Source of the DNA: Candidatus Hadersleviella danica
GTDB lineage: Bacteria > Chloroflexota > Anaerolineae > Promineifilales > Promineifilaceae
Assembly (NCBI GenBank): GCA_016711405.1
Contig: JADJSZ010000029.1
Location: 21,467-85,466, forward strand
Reading direction: 5' to 3'
Length of the DNA stretch: 64,000 nucleotides
The notes under the pieces were generated by a model. It had not been told where the DNA came from. It ran no database searches and saw only the letters and a program-made list of their open reading frames with translations. Positions 17,132-26,767 of the stretch are shown here, in pieces. How positions within the stretch are numbered: the stretch's first letter is position 1; every line of letters starts with the position of its first letter. A program made the position numbers and the translations under genes.

Positions 17132-19444
17132 GTGAACGAACGTGAGCAGTTAGAACACGCCATTAGTACCTTGGAAAGCTACGCCGACCTGTTGGGAGCG
17201 GCCGTAGCGGGGCCTGCCATTGCCGCCCTACGCGAAAAATTGGCCAATCGGCCGCAAAGCGTGGCCAAACGCGCCCGGCGCAAACAAATCACGGTGCTGT
17301 TTGCCGATTTGGCTGGCTTTACGGCCATGAGCGAGCAAATGGATGCCGAAGATGTCAACCACATCATCAACGAATTGTGGGAGCGGCTCGACCATGTGAT
17401 TGTGCAGTACGAAGGGTACATTGATAAGCACATGGGCGATGGGGTGATGGCCCTGTGGGGGGTGCGCACGGCGCGGGAAGATGACCCCGAACGAGCCATT
17501 CGGGCGGGGCTGGCCATGCAGACGGCGTTGCGGCAATGGTGTAGCCAACACCCGCGCTATGCCCATCTCACCTTGCGGGTAGGTATCCACACGGGGCTGG
17601 CTCTGCTGGGGGTAATTGGCACATTGGGCGAGTACACGGCCGTGGGTGACACGGTCAACGTGGCCAGTCGGCTGGAAGAGGCGGCTCCCAACGGCCGTAT
17701 CCTCATCTCCCACGACACCTATCGCCATGTGCGCGGCCTGTTCGAGGTCTACGTGCAAGAGCCTGTCCAGCTCAAGGGCAAACAAGAGCCTGTCCCTATT
17801 TACTTGGTCGAAGGGGTCAACCCCCACGCCTTCCACATTGCCACACGCGGGGTGGAAGGGATTGAAACGCGCACCATTGACCGAGAGGAAGAGCAAGCCC
17901 ATCTGCAAGCCTTTTGGCTCCAACATATGTCCCGTTCCCACTTGCACCTCGTCGTCATTAGCGGCGAGGCGGGCATTGGCAAATCGCGCCTGTTATACGA
18001 TTTTCAACAATGGATGGCGCAAGAGGGCAATAATGCCCTCGTTTTCCAATCTCGCGCCACCCAAACCATGATGAACGTTTCCTATTCGCTGGTGCGCGAT
18101 TTGTTTGCGGGGGCACTCTATTTGGGCGAAGGCGAGGGGGTCCAAGGCCAATTGCAGAACCTGTTGGGGCGGTTTATGGAGCGGCAAGCGGAGTATAAAA
18201 CGCAGGTCATCGCCCAAGTGTTGGGGTTTGAGTTGGATTCGGGTGCTTATATGGCGGATGTGGTCGAAACGCCCGCCTTACGCAAAGAAGCGTTTGAGTA
18301 TGTGGCGGAATTTTTAACGGCCGCGCTCCGCCAACAACGCCTCATTTTGTATTTAGAGGATATTCATTGGGCTGATGATGGCTCGCTCGATTTGCTGGCC
18401 CATGTGGGCACTGCTTGCCGCGATTTGCCCCTCTTTCTCGTCTGCACCACCCGCCCCTCGCTTTTTAGCCGGCGGCGGTTGTGGCCGGGGCTTTCCAGCT
18501 ATCTGACACAGGTAGATTTACGGCCGTTGCCCGCCGAACAAAGCCGCGCCCTTGTGGCCGAGCTGTTGCGCCATGTGGAGAAAATCCCCGAAAGCCTATA
18601 TGAATTAGTGGTGGGCATGTCGGGGGGCAATCCCTATTACATTGAAGAGATTATCCGCAAGCTCATTGAGGATGAAATTGTGCTGGTTTCGCGCAATGCG
18701 TGGCAGATTCGCACCGAGCGGCTCTCGCAAATGCACGTGCCGACGACGTTGGTGGGCACGCTCCAAGCGCGGCTGGATAGTTTGCCGAGCCATGAGTTGG
18801 TTGTCTTGCGCAAAGCGGCCGTGGTCGGCCGTGTTTTTTGGGATACGGCCGTGGCCGCCCTCTACATTGAAAAAGTGGATGAGCCAAACGAGGAGCACCA
18901 GACCTACCATGTCCAGCAAACCTTGGCCGCGCTCTGCCAGCGCGAACTCATCACCGAATTAAGCAGTTCGGCCTTTGCCGATAGCGTGGAGTATGTATTT
19001 AAGCACCACATGCTCCACGAAGTCACCTATGACACCATTTTGCGTTCGGAGCGCAAGCTCTACCATGGCCAAGTAGCACAATGGTTGGCCGAACGGGTGG
19101 GAGAGCAACCCCATTTTGCGGCACTGATTGCCGAACATTTGGAACAGGCGGAGGATGTGATGGGCGCGGCCGTGTGGTATCGGCGGGCGGGCGAGCAAGC
19201 CACCCGCCAAATGTCGGCTCCCGAGGCTCTGGATTATCTCACCAAGGCGTTGGTGCTAACCGATGATGAGGCGTATGAACAGCAGTTCGACATTCTGCTC
19301 AGCCGGGAAATTCTCTACCACCGCCTCGCCCAATTTAGTGCCCAGCAACGGGATTTGCGCCAGTTGCAAAAGCTGGCCTCTTTCCTGCAAGACCACGGCC
19401 GCCAAGCTCAACTCGAGGCACGCATGGCGGAATATGGGGGATAA
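17132..19444 (+). CDS. Adenylate cyclase fused to an AAA (STAND-like) ATPase, TPR part missing
   Basis: 770 residues. A short helical N-terminus precedes a class III cyclase domain (about 50-225) with metal aspartates D59 and D103 and transition-state residues N176 and R180 (VGDTVNVASRLEE). An AAA_16/STAND-type ATPase follows, with P-loop GEAGIGKSR (278-286) and Walker B LILYLEDIHWADD. Relatives continue with long TPR arrays; here the frame stops at MAEYGG where TPRs would begin, and a heptamer repeat starts right after the stop. The start is GTG 17132 with GGAG nearby. It probably couples nucleotide-second-messenger output to protein or ligand sensing; the input is unknown. Confidence 0.85.
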   Translation: MNEREQLEHAISTLESYADLLGAAVAGPAIAALREKLANRPQSVAKRARRKQITVLFADLAGFTAMSEQMDAEDVNHIINELWERLDHVIVQYEGYIDKHMGDGVMALWGVRTAREDDPERAIRAGLAMQTALRQWCSQHPRYAHLTLRVGIHTGLALLGVIGTLGEYTAVGDTVNVASRLEEAAPNGRILISHDTYRHVRGLFEVYVQEPVQLKGKQEPVPIYLVEGVNPHAFHIATRGVEGIETRTIDREEEQAHLQAFWLQHMSRSHLHLVVISGEAGIGKSRLLYDFQQWMAQEGNNALVFQSRATQTMMNVSYSLVRDLFAGALYLGEGEGVQGQLQNLLGRFMERQAEYKTQVIAQVLGFELDSGAYMADVVETPALRKEAFEYVAEFLTAALRQQRLILYLEDIHWADDGSLDLLAHVGTACRDLPLFLVCTTRPSLFSRRRLWPGLSSYLTQVDLRPLPAEQSRALVAELLRHVEKIPESLYELVVGMSGGNPYYIEEIIRKLIEDEIVLVSRNAWQIRTERLSQMHVPTTLVGTLQARLDSLPSHELVVLRKAAVVGRVFWDTAVAALYIEKVDEPNEEHQTYHVQQTLAALCQRELITELSSSAFADSVEYVFKHHMLHEVTYDTILRSERKLYHGQVAQWLAERVGEQPHFAALIAEHLEQAEDVMGAAVWYRRAGEQATRQMSAPEALDYLTKALVLTDDEAYEQQFDILLSREILYHRLAQFSAQQRDLRQLQKLASFLQDHGRQAQLEARMAEYGG

Positions 19445-19448
19445 AGGA

Positions 19449-19519
19449 GGTTACTGGTTATTGGTTATTGGCTATGCCTACCGACACGCCCAATAACGAA
19501 TAACCAGTAACGAATAACG
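19449..19519. repeat. Heptamer repeat hairpin (GGTTATT)
   Basis: GGTTACT-GGTTATT-GGTTATT-GG and, after a loop, CCAATAACGAATAACCAGTAAC. It begins five bases after the truncated cyclase/ATPase stop codon. Confidence 0.8.
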
Positions 19520-19532
19520 TCTCCACGTTGGG

Positions 19533-22232
19533 CTACGGCCGTTGAATCATCGGCAAAAAGAGGGTGTAACCAGTGGTTGGGGCGGCGGTCACTGTCACCA
19601 TAAAGGTTTGGGTCGCTTCGCCCCCATCATCATCGGTGAGGGTGATGGTAACGATGTATACGCCAGCGGTTGGATAAAGATGGGAGCCACTCAATTGATT
19701 ATTGCTTATCACACCCGCCTCATTAACCCCATCGTCCCAATCTACGATAGCGGTGTGGGTATCGGCATGGCCTAAATCGGCATAAGCGGCCGCAAAATTG
19801 GCCGTTGTCCCAACCGTAATAGTTATGTCGGCGATGGCTTCTAACGTGGGAGGAGCGTTGTTGACAGTGACCAGCAAGAAATCGCCCCCGGCCGCGCCAA
19901 GGCTGTCTGTGACCGTTAAAGTGATGGTGTACAGGCCATTGTCCGCAAAAGTGTGGATGGGGGTAAGTGTGCCAGATGCGGTCGTGCCATCACCAAAATC
20001 CCACAAAATGGTTTCCCCGCCGTTTAACATTCGGCTGGGGTCGGTATAGCTCCCTGCAAAGGTGACGGTGATACCTTCCATGGTGGTTAAGCCCGTTCCA
20101 GCCTCGACGATAGGGGCATCATTGTCCGACAACACAGTGAGGGTCACGGTGACGACGCTAGAAACATCTTGCCCGTCATCAGCTTGGTAGGTGAACCAAT
20201 CGGTGCCGTTGAAATTGGGGTCAGGGGTGTAGGTAAATGAGCCATTGCTGTTGAGAATCAGTGAGCCACTGGCAACAGTTGTGTCTAACACGGCCGTTAA
20301 CGGGTCGTTTTCCACATCACTGTCATTGGCTAACACACCCGGCGCAGAGATAACCAGAGGCACATCTTCGGTGGTGGTGTAGGCATCTACGGCCGCTAAT
20401 GGGACATCATTTTCAGACAAAATGGTGAGGGTGACAGTAACCAAGTTAGAGACATCTTGCCCATCATCAGCTTGGTAGGTAAACCAGTCGGTGCCGTTGA
20501 AATTTGGGTCAGGGGTGTAGGTAAATGAGCCATTGCTGTTGAGGGTTAGCGAGCCATTGGCCACAGAGGTGTCTAAGACGGCCGTTAAGGGGCTGTTTTC
20601 GACAGGGTCACTGTCATTGGCTAACACACCCGGCGTAGAGATAACCAAAGGCACATCTTCGGTGGTGGTGTAGGCCTCTCCAATCGCTAATGGGGCATCA
20701 TTTTCAGACAGAATGGTGAGGGTGACGGTGACTACGGCCGATAAATCTTGCCCATCATCGGCTTGGTAGGTAAACCAGTCGGTGCCGTTGAAATTTGGGT
20801 CGGGGGTGTAGGTAAATGAGCCATTGCTGTTGAGGGAGAGCGAACCATTGGCCACCGTGGTGTCTAAGACGGCCGTGAACGCATCAAAATCACCATCGCC
20901 GTCATTGGCTAACACGCCAGGAGCAGAGACAACCAGAGGGATATCTTCGGTGGTGGTGTAGGTATCGGCCACGGCCGTGGGGGCAAAGTTGTCTTGTACT
21001 TCTACCGCACCCTTGTCACAAACGCCATCTACCGGCCGGGGCAAACCCCGTTGATCGGTGGTGTATGTTGTGCCACAACCAGCTACCCCGGCTGGGATTT
21101 TGTCAATGGCGGGTGAAAAAGCCAATAACATGTGGCTGGCCGTGCCTCCCCCGTTATTGGTTAAAGAGCCAAGTAAAGCGGGGCTATTCGCCGTATCCCC
21201 TGTTCCAGAAAAACCACAACTATTACCTGATTCGAGGTTGTAGCCCTGTGAGGTCAGGGCGGTATTACAATTTTGCGAACCACTGGTTATGATTGAGCCT
21301 CGGGCGGAAAAGGTGCCATCAAACATAAAAATGGTGGTGCCGTTCCCGGCCGTGTTATTGGCTAGGGTGCTGTAATGGAGGGCGACGGTGGAAGAGCCAA
21401 ACATAGCGATGCCTCCCCCATGACTGCTGGCATGATTGCCGCTAATGGTGCTGTTGGTGATGGTGGCTTGGCTGGCTTCCATGTCAATGCCCCCCCCTTC
21501 ACCGGCCGTGTTGCCAGAAAGGGTACTGTTGGTCATCAACAGGGTTGCGCCAAAGGTGTTGTAAATCCCACCCCCATACTCACTGTCGTTGTTGGCAATG
21601 GTACTACTTGTAAGGTTGAGAGTACCATCGTTAAACACGCCACCTCCATTTCCGGCTCCACCACCATCACCAGCCAAGCTGTCTATCACGAAGCTATTTA
21701 AAAGGGTTAGGTTGCCTCGGTTATAAACCCCACCCCCGCTATAACCATTATTGCCATCTGTGGCGGCGCCATCGGTGAGGATAAGACCAGCCAGAGTAGC
21801 CTGAACGCCTGTAGCGATATAGACCACACGCCCTTGGTCTAAAGCGGAAAGGGTGGTGGGGTAGGTTTGTGGGTCGGGGGTGGTTAGCCAATTGGTTTGG
21901 GTGTATCCCCCCTGAATGGTGATATTTTGGGTAATGTAAAGGGTTTGGGTGAGGTTATCAATTTCTTGTACCCCAGCACAGCTACCCGCAACCTTGAGGG
22001 TGTCACCTGCGGAAGCATTGTTAACGGCCGTTTGCACGGCCGTGGCATTCGCACTGACATAATCGGTGATGTTGTCTCCTGTGCTTTCGACAGCACAGGT
22101 GGCTAACATAATGGGAGCAGAGCTAAACCCGGCCGTCATGGTAGCTAGGATAAACCCATTGAGTAGCAATATAAAAAACAACAATAAGGGAGAGGATAAT
22201 TTCTGGCGGGAAAGGGAGGTAGAAAACAACAT
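19533..22232 (-). CDS. Large secreted surface protein: beta-helix, three cadherin-like repeats and PKD domains
   Basis: 899 residues. A hydrophobic export signal (about 14-36) is followed by a polymorphic-outer-membrane-type beta-helix (about 60-400: GGGVYNRGNLTLLNS, GGGIYNTFGATLL). Then come three near-identical repeats of about 91 residues (about 420-690), each with TYTTTED.PLV, GVLAND.D, SNGSFTYTPDPNFNGTDWF and TYQADDGQD, of the tandem cadherin/VCBS type that binds Ca. Two PKD domains follow (IHTFADNGLYTITLTV, SHLYPTAGVYIVTITL). The protein ends TLFLPMIQRP, closely resembling the FLPAVTRP end of the surface protein at 37951. It probably works as an adhesin or sheath component. The DNA repeats lie at about 20,170-20,960. 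Confidence 0.85.
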   Translation of the reverse strand: MLFSTSLSRQKLSSPLLLFFILLLNGFILATMTAGFSSAPIMLATCAVESTGDNITDYVSANATAVQTAVNNASAGDTLKVAGSCAGVQEIDNLTQTLYITQNITIQGGYTQTNWLTTPDPQTYPTTLSALDQGRVVYIATGVQATLAGLILTDGAATDGNNGYSGGGVYNRGNLTLLNSFVIDSLAGDGGGAGNGGGVFNDGTLNLTSSTIANNDSEYGGGIYNTFGATLLMTNSTLSGNTAGEGGGIDMEASQATITNSTISGNHASSHGGGIAMFGSSTVALHYSTLANNTAGNGTTIFMFDGTFSARGSIITSGSQNCNTALTSQGYNLESGNSCGFSGTGDTANSPALLGSLTNNGGGTASHMLLAFSPAIDKIPAGVAGCGTTYTTDQRGLPRPVDGVCDKGAVEVQDNFAPTAVADTYTTTEDIPLVVSAPGVLANDGDGDFDAFTAVLDTTVANGSLSLNSNGSFTYTPDPNFNGTDWFTYQADDGQDLSAVVTVTLTILSENDAPLAIGEAYTTTEDVPLVISTPGVLANDSDPVENSPLTAVLDTSVANGSLTLNSNGSFTYTPDPNFNGTDWFTYQADDGQDVSNLVTVTLTILSENDVPLAAVDAYTTTEDVPLVISAPGVLANDSDVENDPLTAVLDTTVASGSLILNSNGSFTYTPDPNFNGTDWFTYQADDGQDVSSVVTVTLTVLSDNDAPIVEAGTGLTTMEGITVTFAGSYTDPSRMLNGGETILWDFGDGTTASGTLTPIHTFADNGLYTITLTVTDSLGAAGGDFLLVTVNNAPPTLEAIADITITVGTTANFAAAYADLGHADTHTAIVDWDDGVNEAGVISNNQLSGSHLYPTAGVYIVTITLTDDDGGEATQTFMVTVTAAPTTGYTLFLPMIQRP

Positions 22233-22299
22233 AAGAATATCTCAAATAGCAGTTAGTCTGATGGGCGAGGGGAAAATTATGGAGGGTAAAGGGGGAGTA

Positions 22300-22396
22300 T
22301 TCGTTACTGGTTACTGGTTATTGGTTCAGTTGAGAGACATCACTGGGTTGCCCTACTCAACACACCCAATAACGAATAACCAATAACGAGTAACGC
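22300..22396. repeat. Heptamer repeat hairpin with a MITE-like remnant in the loop
   Basis: TTCGTTACTGGTTACTGGTTATTGG arm, a loop with CAGTTGAG...GGTTGCCC...CTCAACACACCC (words of the MITE-like element at 27435), then CCAATAACGAATAACCAATAACGAG. Confidence 0.65.
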
Positions 22397-22397
22397 T

Positions 22398-23255
22398 CTA
22401 ATCCCGCAGGGGCAGGCGCAATACTTGGCCGGGGCGGAGTAGGTTGGGGTCGCCGATTTGGGGGTTGAGGGCGAGAAGCTCGAAGTAATCTACGCCAGTG
22501 GTGCGGGCAATGCGGGTCATCCATTCGCAGTTGCCGACAAGATAGCGTTCGCCCAAATCGAGGCCGGGGGTGGGGTTTTCGCAGGGGGGGGCGATGGTGG
22601 GCAGGTTGAGGGTAACTACAATAGGAGCCACGGCCGCTTCTTCCCCCGCCAACTGCGCCGTTAGGGTATAGCTTTGTCCCGCTTCGACACGCAATTGCAC
22701 ATGCGACCAGTAGCCACGCTCGTCGGCCGTGGCTGTGCCCATTTGCACCCCGTTGTGGAAGACGAGGACGGTGGCCAAAGGTGGGGCTTGGCCGACCATT
22801 GTCAGCTCAAACCCCGCCAATTCGGCCGCTGGTTGGGGGTATAAAATCGTTAGCGGGGCGGGGGTAATGGTCGGCGTGGGGCTGGGCGCAGTTGTGGCGG
22901 CGGAGGTAGGGGTGGTTGGAAGAGGGGTGGTGGGCACGGCCGTCTCGGTGGCGCGGGGCGGGGTTGGCGTAGTTGTTACCGTTGTCGTTGTTGTTGTTGC
23001 GGTGATAGAGACGGCCGTTGTGGATGCCAATGTGGGCAACTCGAAAATAGCCGTGGCGGTGGCAGTGGCAGTCGGGCTGGGGGTAGCAGTGGAGATGATA
23101 ACGACGGCCGTGGGGGTGGGGGCAGAGGCGATGACGGCCGTGTTTGCCTCAGGCGCGTTCCAAACAAGCCATCCCCCACAGACAGCCAAAACAACCAACA
23201 CACTGGCTTTGACCAAATTGAGCAGGCGCACCGCCTGTGGCGAACGAAAAGGCAT
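22398..23255 (-). CDS. Membrane-anchored protein with Thr/Pro-rich stalk and C-terminal LysM-like domain
   Basis: 285 residues: an N-terminal membrane anchor (about 13-33, VKASVLVVLAVCGGWLVW), a Thr/Pro/Ala-rich extended stalk (about 40-138) that crosses the wall region, an Ig-like module (about 138-220: PLTILYPQPAAELAGFELTM, with GQAPPLATVLVFHNG) and a C-terminal LysM-like module (about 240-285: CEWMTRIARTTGVDYFELL to LLRPGQVLRLPLRD). Glycan binding is inferred from LysM. Composition is extreme in the stalk, with long CGG/ACG/GCC runs and many CGGCCG sites. The gene ends in a heptamer repeat. Confidence 0.75.
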   Translation of the reverse strand: MPFRSPQAVRLLNLVKASVLVVLAVCGGWLVWNAPEANTAVIASAPTPTAVVIISTATPSPTATATATAIFELPTLASTTAVSITATTTTTTVTTTPTPPRATETAVPTTPLPTTPTSAATTAPSPTPTITPAPLTILYPQPAAELAGFELTMVGQAPPLATVLVFHNGVQMGTATADERGYWSHVQLRVEAGQSYTLTAQLAGEEAAVAPIVVTLNLPTIAPPCENPTPGLDLGERYLVGNCEWMTRIARTTGVDYFELLALNPQIGDPNLLRPGQVLRLPLRD

Positions 23256-23427
23256 GATTAAGTGTTGAAGACTGAACAGTTGGCAAAAGTAGCAACCAGT
23301 AAGGCCACCAAATTTATACAGAGGGGGGAACTTTTACACATTTTAATTTCCGAATGTCCCACACCGATCAGTGACAATTGGCTGTTTTTCAGGAATATTT
23401 CGCCACACATCGCTGACAATTGGCTCT

Positions 23428-23982
23428 TTAGGGGGCCAGCAAGGCTTTGATTTGGTCTTCCAACACGGCTTGGTTGATGGCGCCGGGGGTGACGTGGCGA
23501 ATCACGCCATCCGCATCGATGAAATAGGTGGTGGGCAGGCCAAAAACGGCGTACTCGCGATTGATTTGGCTGTTTTCATCCAGCACAAGCGGGTAGGTGA
23601 GTTCGTAGTTATCGGCAAACATTTGGATGGTAACGGCCGTTTCCCCCTGATTCACCCCCACAAAAACCACTTCATCCACATATTGCTGACTAAGGGCTTG
23701 GAAATAGGGGGTTTCCACGCGGCAAGGGGCGCACCATGTCGCCCAAAAGTTCAGGACAATGGCACGGCCGCGCAAATCACTCAGGGTTAGTTCATCACCT
23801 GTGTGGGTGGGCAGGGTGAAATCGGGGGCGAGGAAGCCGACGCGGGGCGCGGCCGTGGTGGGCAACGCACTGGCTCCACCGCGCTGAAGCGCCATCCCCC
23901 CCACGGAAATAAGCACGGCCGCCAGCAAAACAGCCAGCCAACCGCGTTGGGTTTGGGGAATGTAGGCGGGGAGAGGAGGCAT
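23428..23982 (-). CDS. TlpA/ResA-family thiol-disulfide oxidoreductase
   Basis: 184 residues, membrane-anchored by one N-terminal helix (14-31) with a thioredoxin-fold domain outside the membrane. The redox motif WCAPC (C84, C87) follows VLNFWAT, and the cis-proline segment FGLPTTYFID is present. The family reduces or isomerises extracytoplasmic disulfides, often for cytochrome c maturation; no such partner genes are nearby. ATG 23982 is chosen because GAGG... on the coding strand is absent either way and the longer frame reads through the GATTTTG repeat. It is followed by a spacer and a LysM protein gene. Confidence 0.88.
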   Translation of the reverse strand: MPPLPAYIPQTQRGWLAVLLAAVLISVGGMALQRGGASALPTTAAPRVGFLAPDFTLPTHTGDELTLSDLRGRAIVLNFWATWCAPCRVETPYFQALSQQYVDEVVFVGVNQGETAVTIQMFADNYELTYPLVLDENSQINREYAVFGLPTTYFIDADGVIRHVTPGAINQAVLEDQIKALLAP

Positions 23983-24017
23983 GGGATTGGGGATTTTGGA
24001 TTTTGGGGGATTGCGGA

Positions 24018-24365
24018 TTAGGGAATAGTGGCCAAGGCGGCGGGGAGGTGGAAGAGGCCGTGTTCGTCGCAGGGGAAATCGAGGGTTTGGGTGACGGCCG
24101 CTGTGGGTAAAACGCCATAGATATGGGGGAAGGCCATGCCTGTTTCGTAGCAATCTTCGTAGATGATTTCGGCCGGCACCTGCGCCTCATCAATGAGCAA
24201 CACGACCAAGCCGTGTTGCCCGCGAAAAATGCCGTTGGCTGTGCCCAACAATTGGGCAATGGTGGAGCAGTGGATAAACCCCTCGCTGGCGAGGGAATCG
24301 GCCGTGTATTGGCCTGTAGGTTGGGCGGCGGCCCATGCGGCGGCCGTGGTGATGTGGGTTATCAT
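24018..24365 (-). CDS. DUF952 family protein
   Basis: 115 residues of the DUF952 family: MITHITTAAAWAAAQPTGQY at the start, the conserved GFIHCSTIAQL (HCS) segment, and VPAEIIYEDCYETGMAFPHIYG near the middle. The fold resembles ADP-ribose-binding enzymes and catalytic function is not established. It lies 35 bp upstream of the tlpA start and in the same direction, with a GATTTTG repeat between them, so co-transcription is possible. Confidence 0.85.
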   Translation of the reverse strand: MITHITTAAAWAAAQPTGQYTADSLASEGFIHCSTIAQLLGTANGIFRGQHGLVVLLIDEAQVPAEIIYEDCYETGMAFPHIYGVLPTAAVTQTLDFPCDEHGLFHLPAALATIP

Positions 24366-24476
24366 AGGAAATCTGTGGGGGGGGACTGGGGACTAGGGAC
24401 GGGGGAGTAGGGACAGTGGTGCACTCGGCCGCACGACCACGTTTCCTATCTATCCTGTCCCTATGTCCCATCAAAA

Positions 24477-25649
24477 TTAAATGATTCGTTGGGCACTCTC
24501 AAAAACGGGTTCGTTGCGCAAAATGCGCTCGGGGGAGAAGATGGCGAGGTCGAGGGCGTGCGGCCGTTGTAGCATTAGTTCGGCGAGGTAACGGCCGACG
24601 GCGGGAGCCTGTTGGAAGCCATGCCCCGAAAAGCCATTGGCCAAATACAGCCCCTTCAACTCGGGCCACTCGCCCAAAATAGCGTTGCCATCCAACGTGT
24701 TGACGGCGTACAGCCCCGCCCAGCCGCCGACCACCTTCAACCGCTCAAAAACAGGCATCTGCTCGACCAGTTCAGGCCACAAAATGTCGTCAAACGTCGG
24801 CCGATGCATCTCAAAATTGTACCCCACGGGGTCATCGGGCAACGATTTGCCAATCATAAAGTGGCCGCCCCGCTCGTGGATGATGTACAAGCCCGAGGGC
24901 AGGAAGAGACTGGGTAAGATGATTTCGGGCTGGAGCGGCGTTTCGACGACGAAAACTTGGCGGCGCACAGGGATGACAGGCAATTCTACCCCGGCCGTGC
25001 GGGCTAAATCGGCGCACCATGCCCCCGCTCCGTTCAGCACAATGGGGGCGGTGAGTTGGTCGCCATTGGCCAAGGTCACGCCCGTGATACGGCCGTCGGC
25101 GTGGCGCAAACTGGCCACTTCACCCTGCAAATAGTGCGCCCCCAGCTCCACGGCGCGGTTTTTGTAGCCCATCAGCACCGCCAACGGGTCTACCGAGCCA
25201 TCGAGCCGCCCCAGTGTGCCGCCCGCGCAAGCGATGGAGCCATAGTCGGGAAATTGGCTCTCGATTTGCGCTTGGGTCAGCAATTCGACGGGGCAACCGA
25301 GGCTTTGTTGCTGGCGCAGGCCCGCTTCGGCCTCGGCACGGCCGTCTTCGTTGAACAAAAAGAGGTTGCCTTGGTGGCGAGCGAACACTTGCGGCCGCCA
25401 ATCTCCCACCGCCATATCATCATCAAACGTGGCCAAGATCTCGAGGGTGTATTGGGAGATTTGGATATTCTCTTTGATGTTAAACTGCACCCGCACGTTG
25501 CCATCGGATAAAACAGTGGAGCAATGCTCGTAAGTTGGCTCTTTTTCGATGATGGCCACCCGCAAACGGCCGTCCATCTGCAACAAATAATAGGCCGTGG
25601 CGCACCCCATCACCCCCCCACCTGCAATGATAATATCGTAGTTAGTCAT
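24477..25649 (-). CDS. FAD-dependent amine/glycine oxidase-like (DAO) oxidoreductase
   Basis: 390 residues. The dinucleotide loop GGGVMG near residue 10, a central substrate domain and the FAD C-terminal GLYLANGFSGHGFQQAP signature place it in the DAO superfamily (sarcosine/dimethylglycine dehydrogenase, FOXRED1-like). The conserved GGWAGLYAVNTLDGNAILGE supports this. It should oxidise a secondary or N-methyl amino acid; the substrate is unknown. ATG 25649 is used instead of 25670, whose extra seven residues (MTNDKRP) come from the GGTCATT repeat. It precedes duf952 by about 110 bp. Confidence 0.85.
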   Translation of the reverse strand: MTNYDIIIAGGGVMGCATAYYLLQMDGRLRVAIIEKEPTYEHCSTVLSDGNVRVQFNIKENIQISQYTLEILATFDDDMAVGDWRPQVFARHQGNLFLFNEDGRAEAEAGLRQQQSLGCPVELLTQAQIESQFPDYGSIACAGGTLGRLDGSVDPLAVLMGYKNRAVELGAHYLQGEVASLRHADGRITGVTLANGDQLTAPIVLNGAGAWCADLARTAGVELPVIPVRRQVFVVETPLQPEIILPSLFLPSGLYIIHERGGHFMIGKSLPDDPVGYNFEMHRPTFDDILWPELVEQMPVFERLKVVGGWAGLYAVNTLDGNAILGEWPELKGLYLANGFSGHGFQQAPAVGRYLAELMLQRPHALDLAIFSPERILRNEPVFESAQRII

Positions 25650-25717
25650 AGGTCTTTTGTCATTGGTCATTGGTCATTCGTCACTAGCCCCCCTCTCTTC
25701 TCTCTTCTCTTTTCTCT

Positions 25718-26413
25718 CTACTTCCGCCCCGTATCCTGAGAAATCAGCCCATCCCGAATCTCTATCATGCGCGGAATGCGGGCGGCGAGGGAGCGGCTGT
25801 GCGTTACCATGAGCAACGTTTTGCCTTCAGAGACAAGCCGCTCGAACAGGGCAAACACCTCGCCCTCGGTGTGCGAATCGAGGTTACCCGTTGGCTCATC
25901 GGCCACCAACAGGGGCGGGTCGTTGGCAAGGGCGCGGGCGATGGCCGCCCGTTGCTGTTGCCCCCCCGAGACCATGCTGGGCAGTTTGTGGGCTTGGTCG
26001 GCCAGCGAAACAGTTTCCAGCAGGTGCATGGCGCGTTCGTGCCGTTGCTTGGGGGTCAGTTTTTTCACAAAATCCATGGGCAAAATGACATTTTGGAGCA
26101 AACTGAGAGCGGGCAACATCTGGAAAAACTGGAAAATGATGCCCACATGTTGGCCGCGCCATTTGGCCAATTCGTTCTCGCTCATGGTATGCACGGCCTG
26201 CCCTGTCACAATCACTTCCCCTTCGGTGGGGTGGTCTATGCCTGTAATCATGTTCAGCAGGGTGGATTTGCCGTTGCCCGAGGGGCCAACGATGCAAGCA
26301 AATTCGCCCGCGTGCGCTTCAAAGCTCACTCCGCGCAAGACGGTAATCTCGGTTTCCCCGACGGGAAAGCGTTTGACGACGTTTTTAATTTGGACGATAG
26401 CAGGAGAGGGCAT
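25718..26413 (-). CDS. ABC transporter ATP-binding protein, LolD/MacB type
   Basis: 231 residues. Walker A GPSGNGKST (43-51), Q-loop IIFQFFQMLPALS, signature VSGGQQQR, Walker B LLVADEP and an H-loop MVTHS are all present. The VPGE..VLRGVSFEAHAGE and GNLDSHTEGEVFALF segments fit the LolD/MacB/FtsE-like lipoprotein or peptide exporter branch. No permease gene is next to it, so it is an orphan in this window. ATG 26413 is preferred because the longer frame (to 26491) adds a non-homologous leader. Confidence 0.88.
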   Translation of the reverse strand: MPSPAIVQIKNVVKRFPVGETEITVLRGVSFEAHAGEFACIVGPSGNGKSTLLNMITGIDHPTEGEVIVTGQAVHTMSENELAKWRGQHVGIIFQFFQMLPALSLLQNVILPMDFVKKLTPKQRHERAMHLLETVSLADQAHKLPSMVSGGQQQRAAIARALANDPPLLVADEPTGNLDSHTEGEVFALFERLVSEGKTLLMVTHSRSLAARIPRMIEIRDGLISQDTGRK

Positions 26414-26767
26414 GGAATAAGGGGGGACTGAGAGATTCGGAGGTTGGGTTGAGTTTTTAGTTTTGCGCCATGAATTGGTTGAAAGTAACAAGTTACAAGT
26501 TGTTTATCACTTGTAATTTGTGGGCAAATAGATGGCGAAGAGCTAAAGACAGGAACGAGATTGTATTTTACCTATTTCCAAGATAATCTCCTTGTTTCTT
26601 ATCGTTTATCTCAGGGTTTTTGAAAAGTCGTCACGTAGGGGTGGGGGGGGCGAAAAGATGTTGCCCAAAACAACAAGACTCTGTTCGCCACCTGCTCGCC
26701 TCTACAACAATCTTCTGCCTTAGCGAACTCACTCCTCACCAGCCACTAACCACTAATCACTTTACCT
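26414..26767. other. Divergent intergenic region
   Basis: Spacer between the orphan ABC ATPase and nadD, without a recognisable gene. Contains AGTTACAAGTTG and ACTTGTAATTTG words (about 26,490-26,520), and CCACTAACCACTAATCACT before nadD. Confidence 0.4.
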
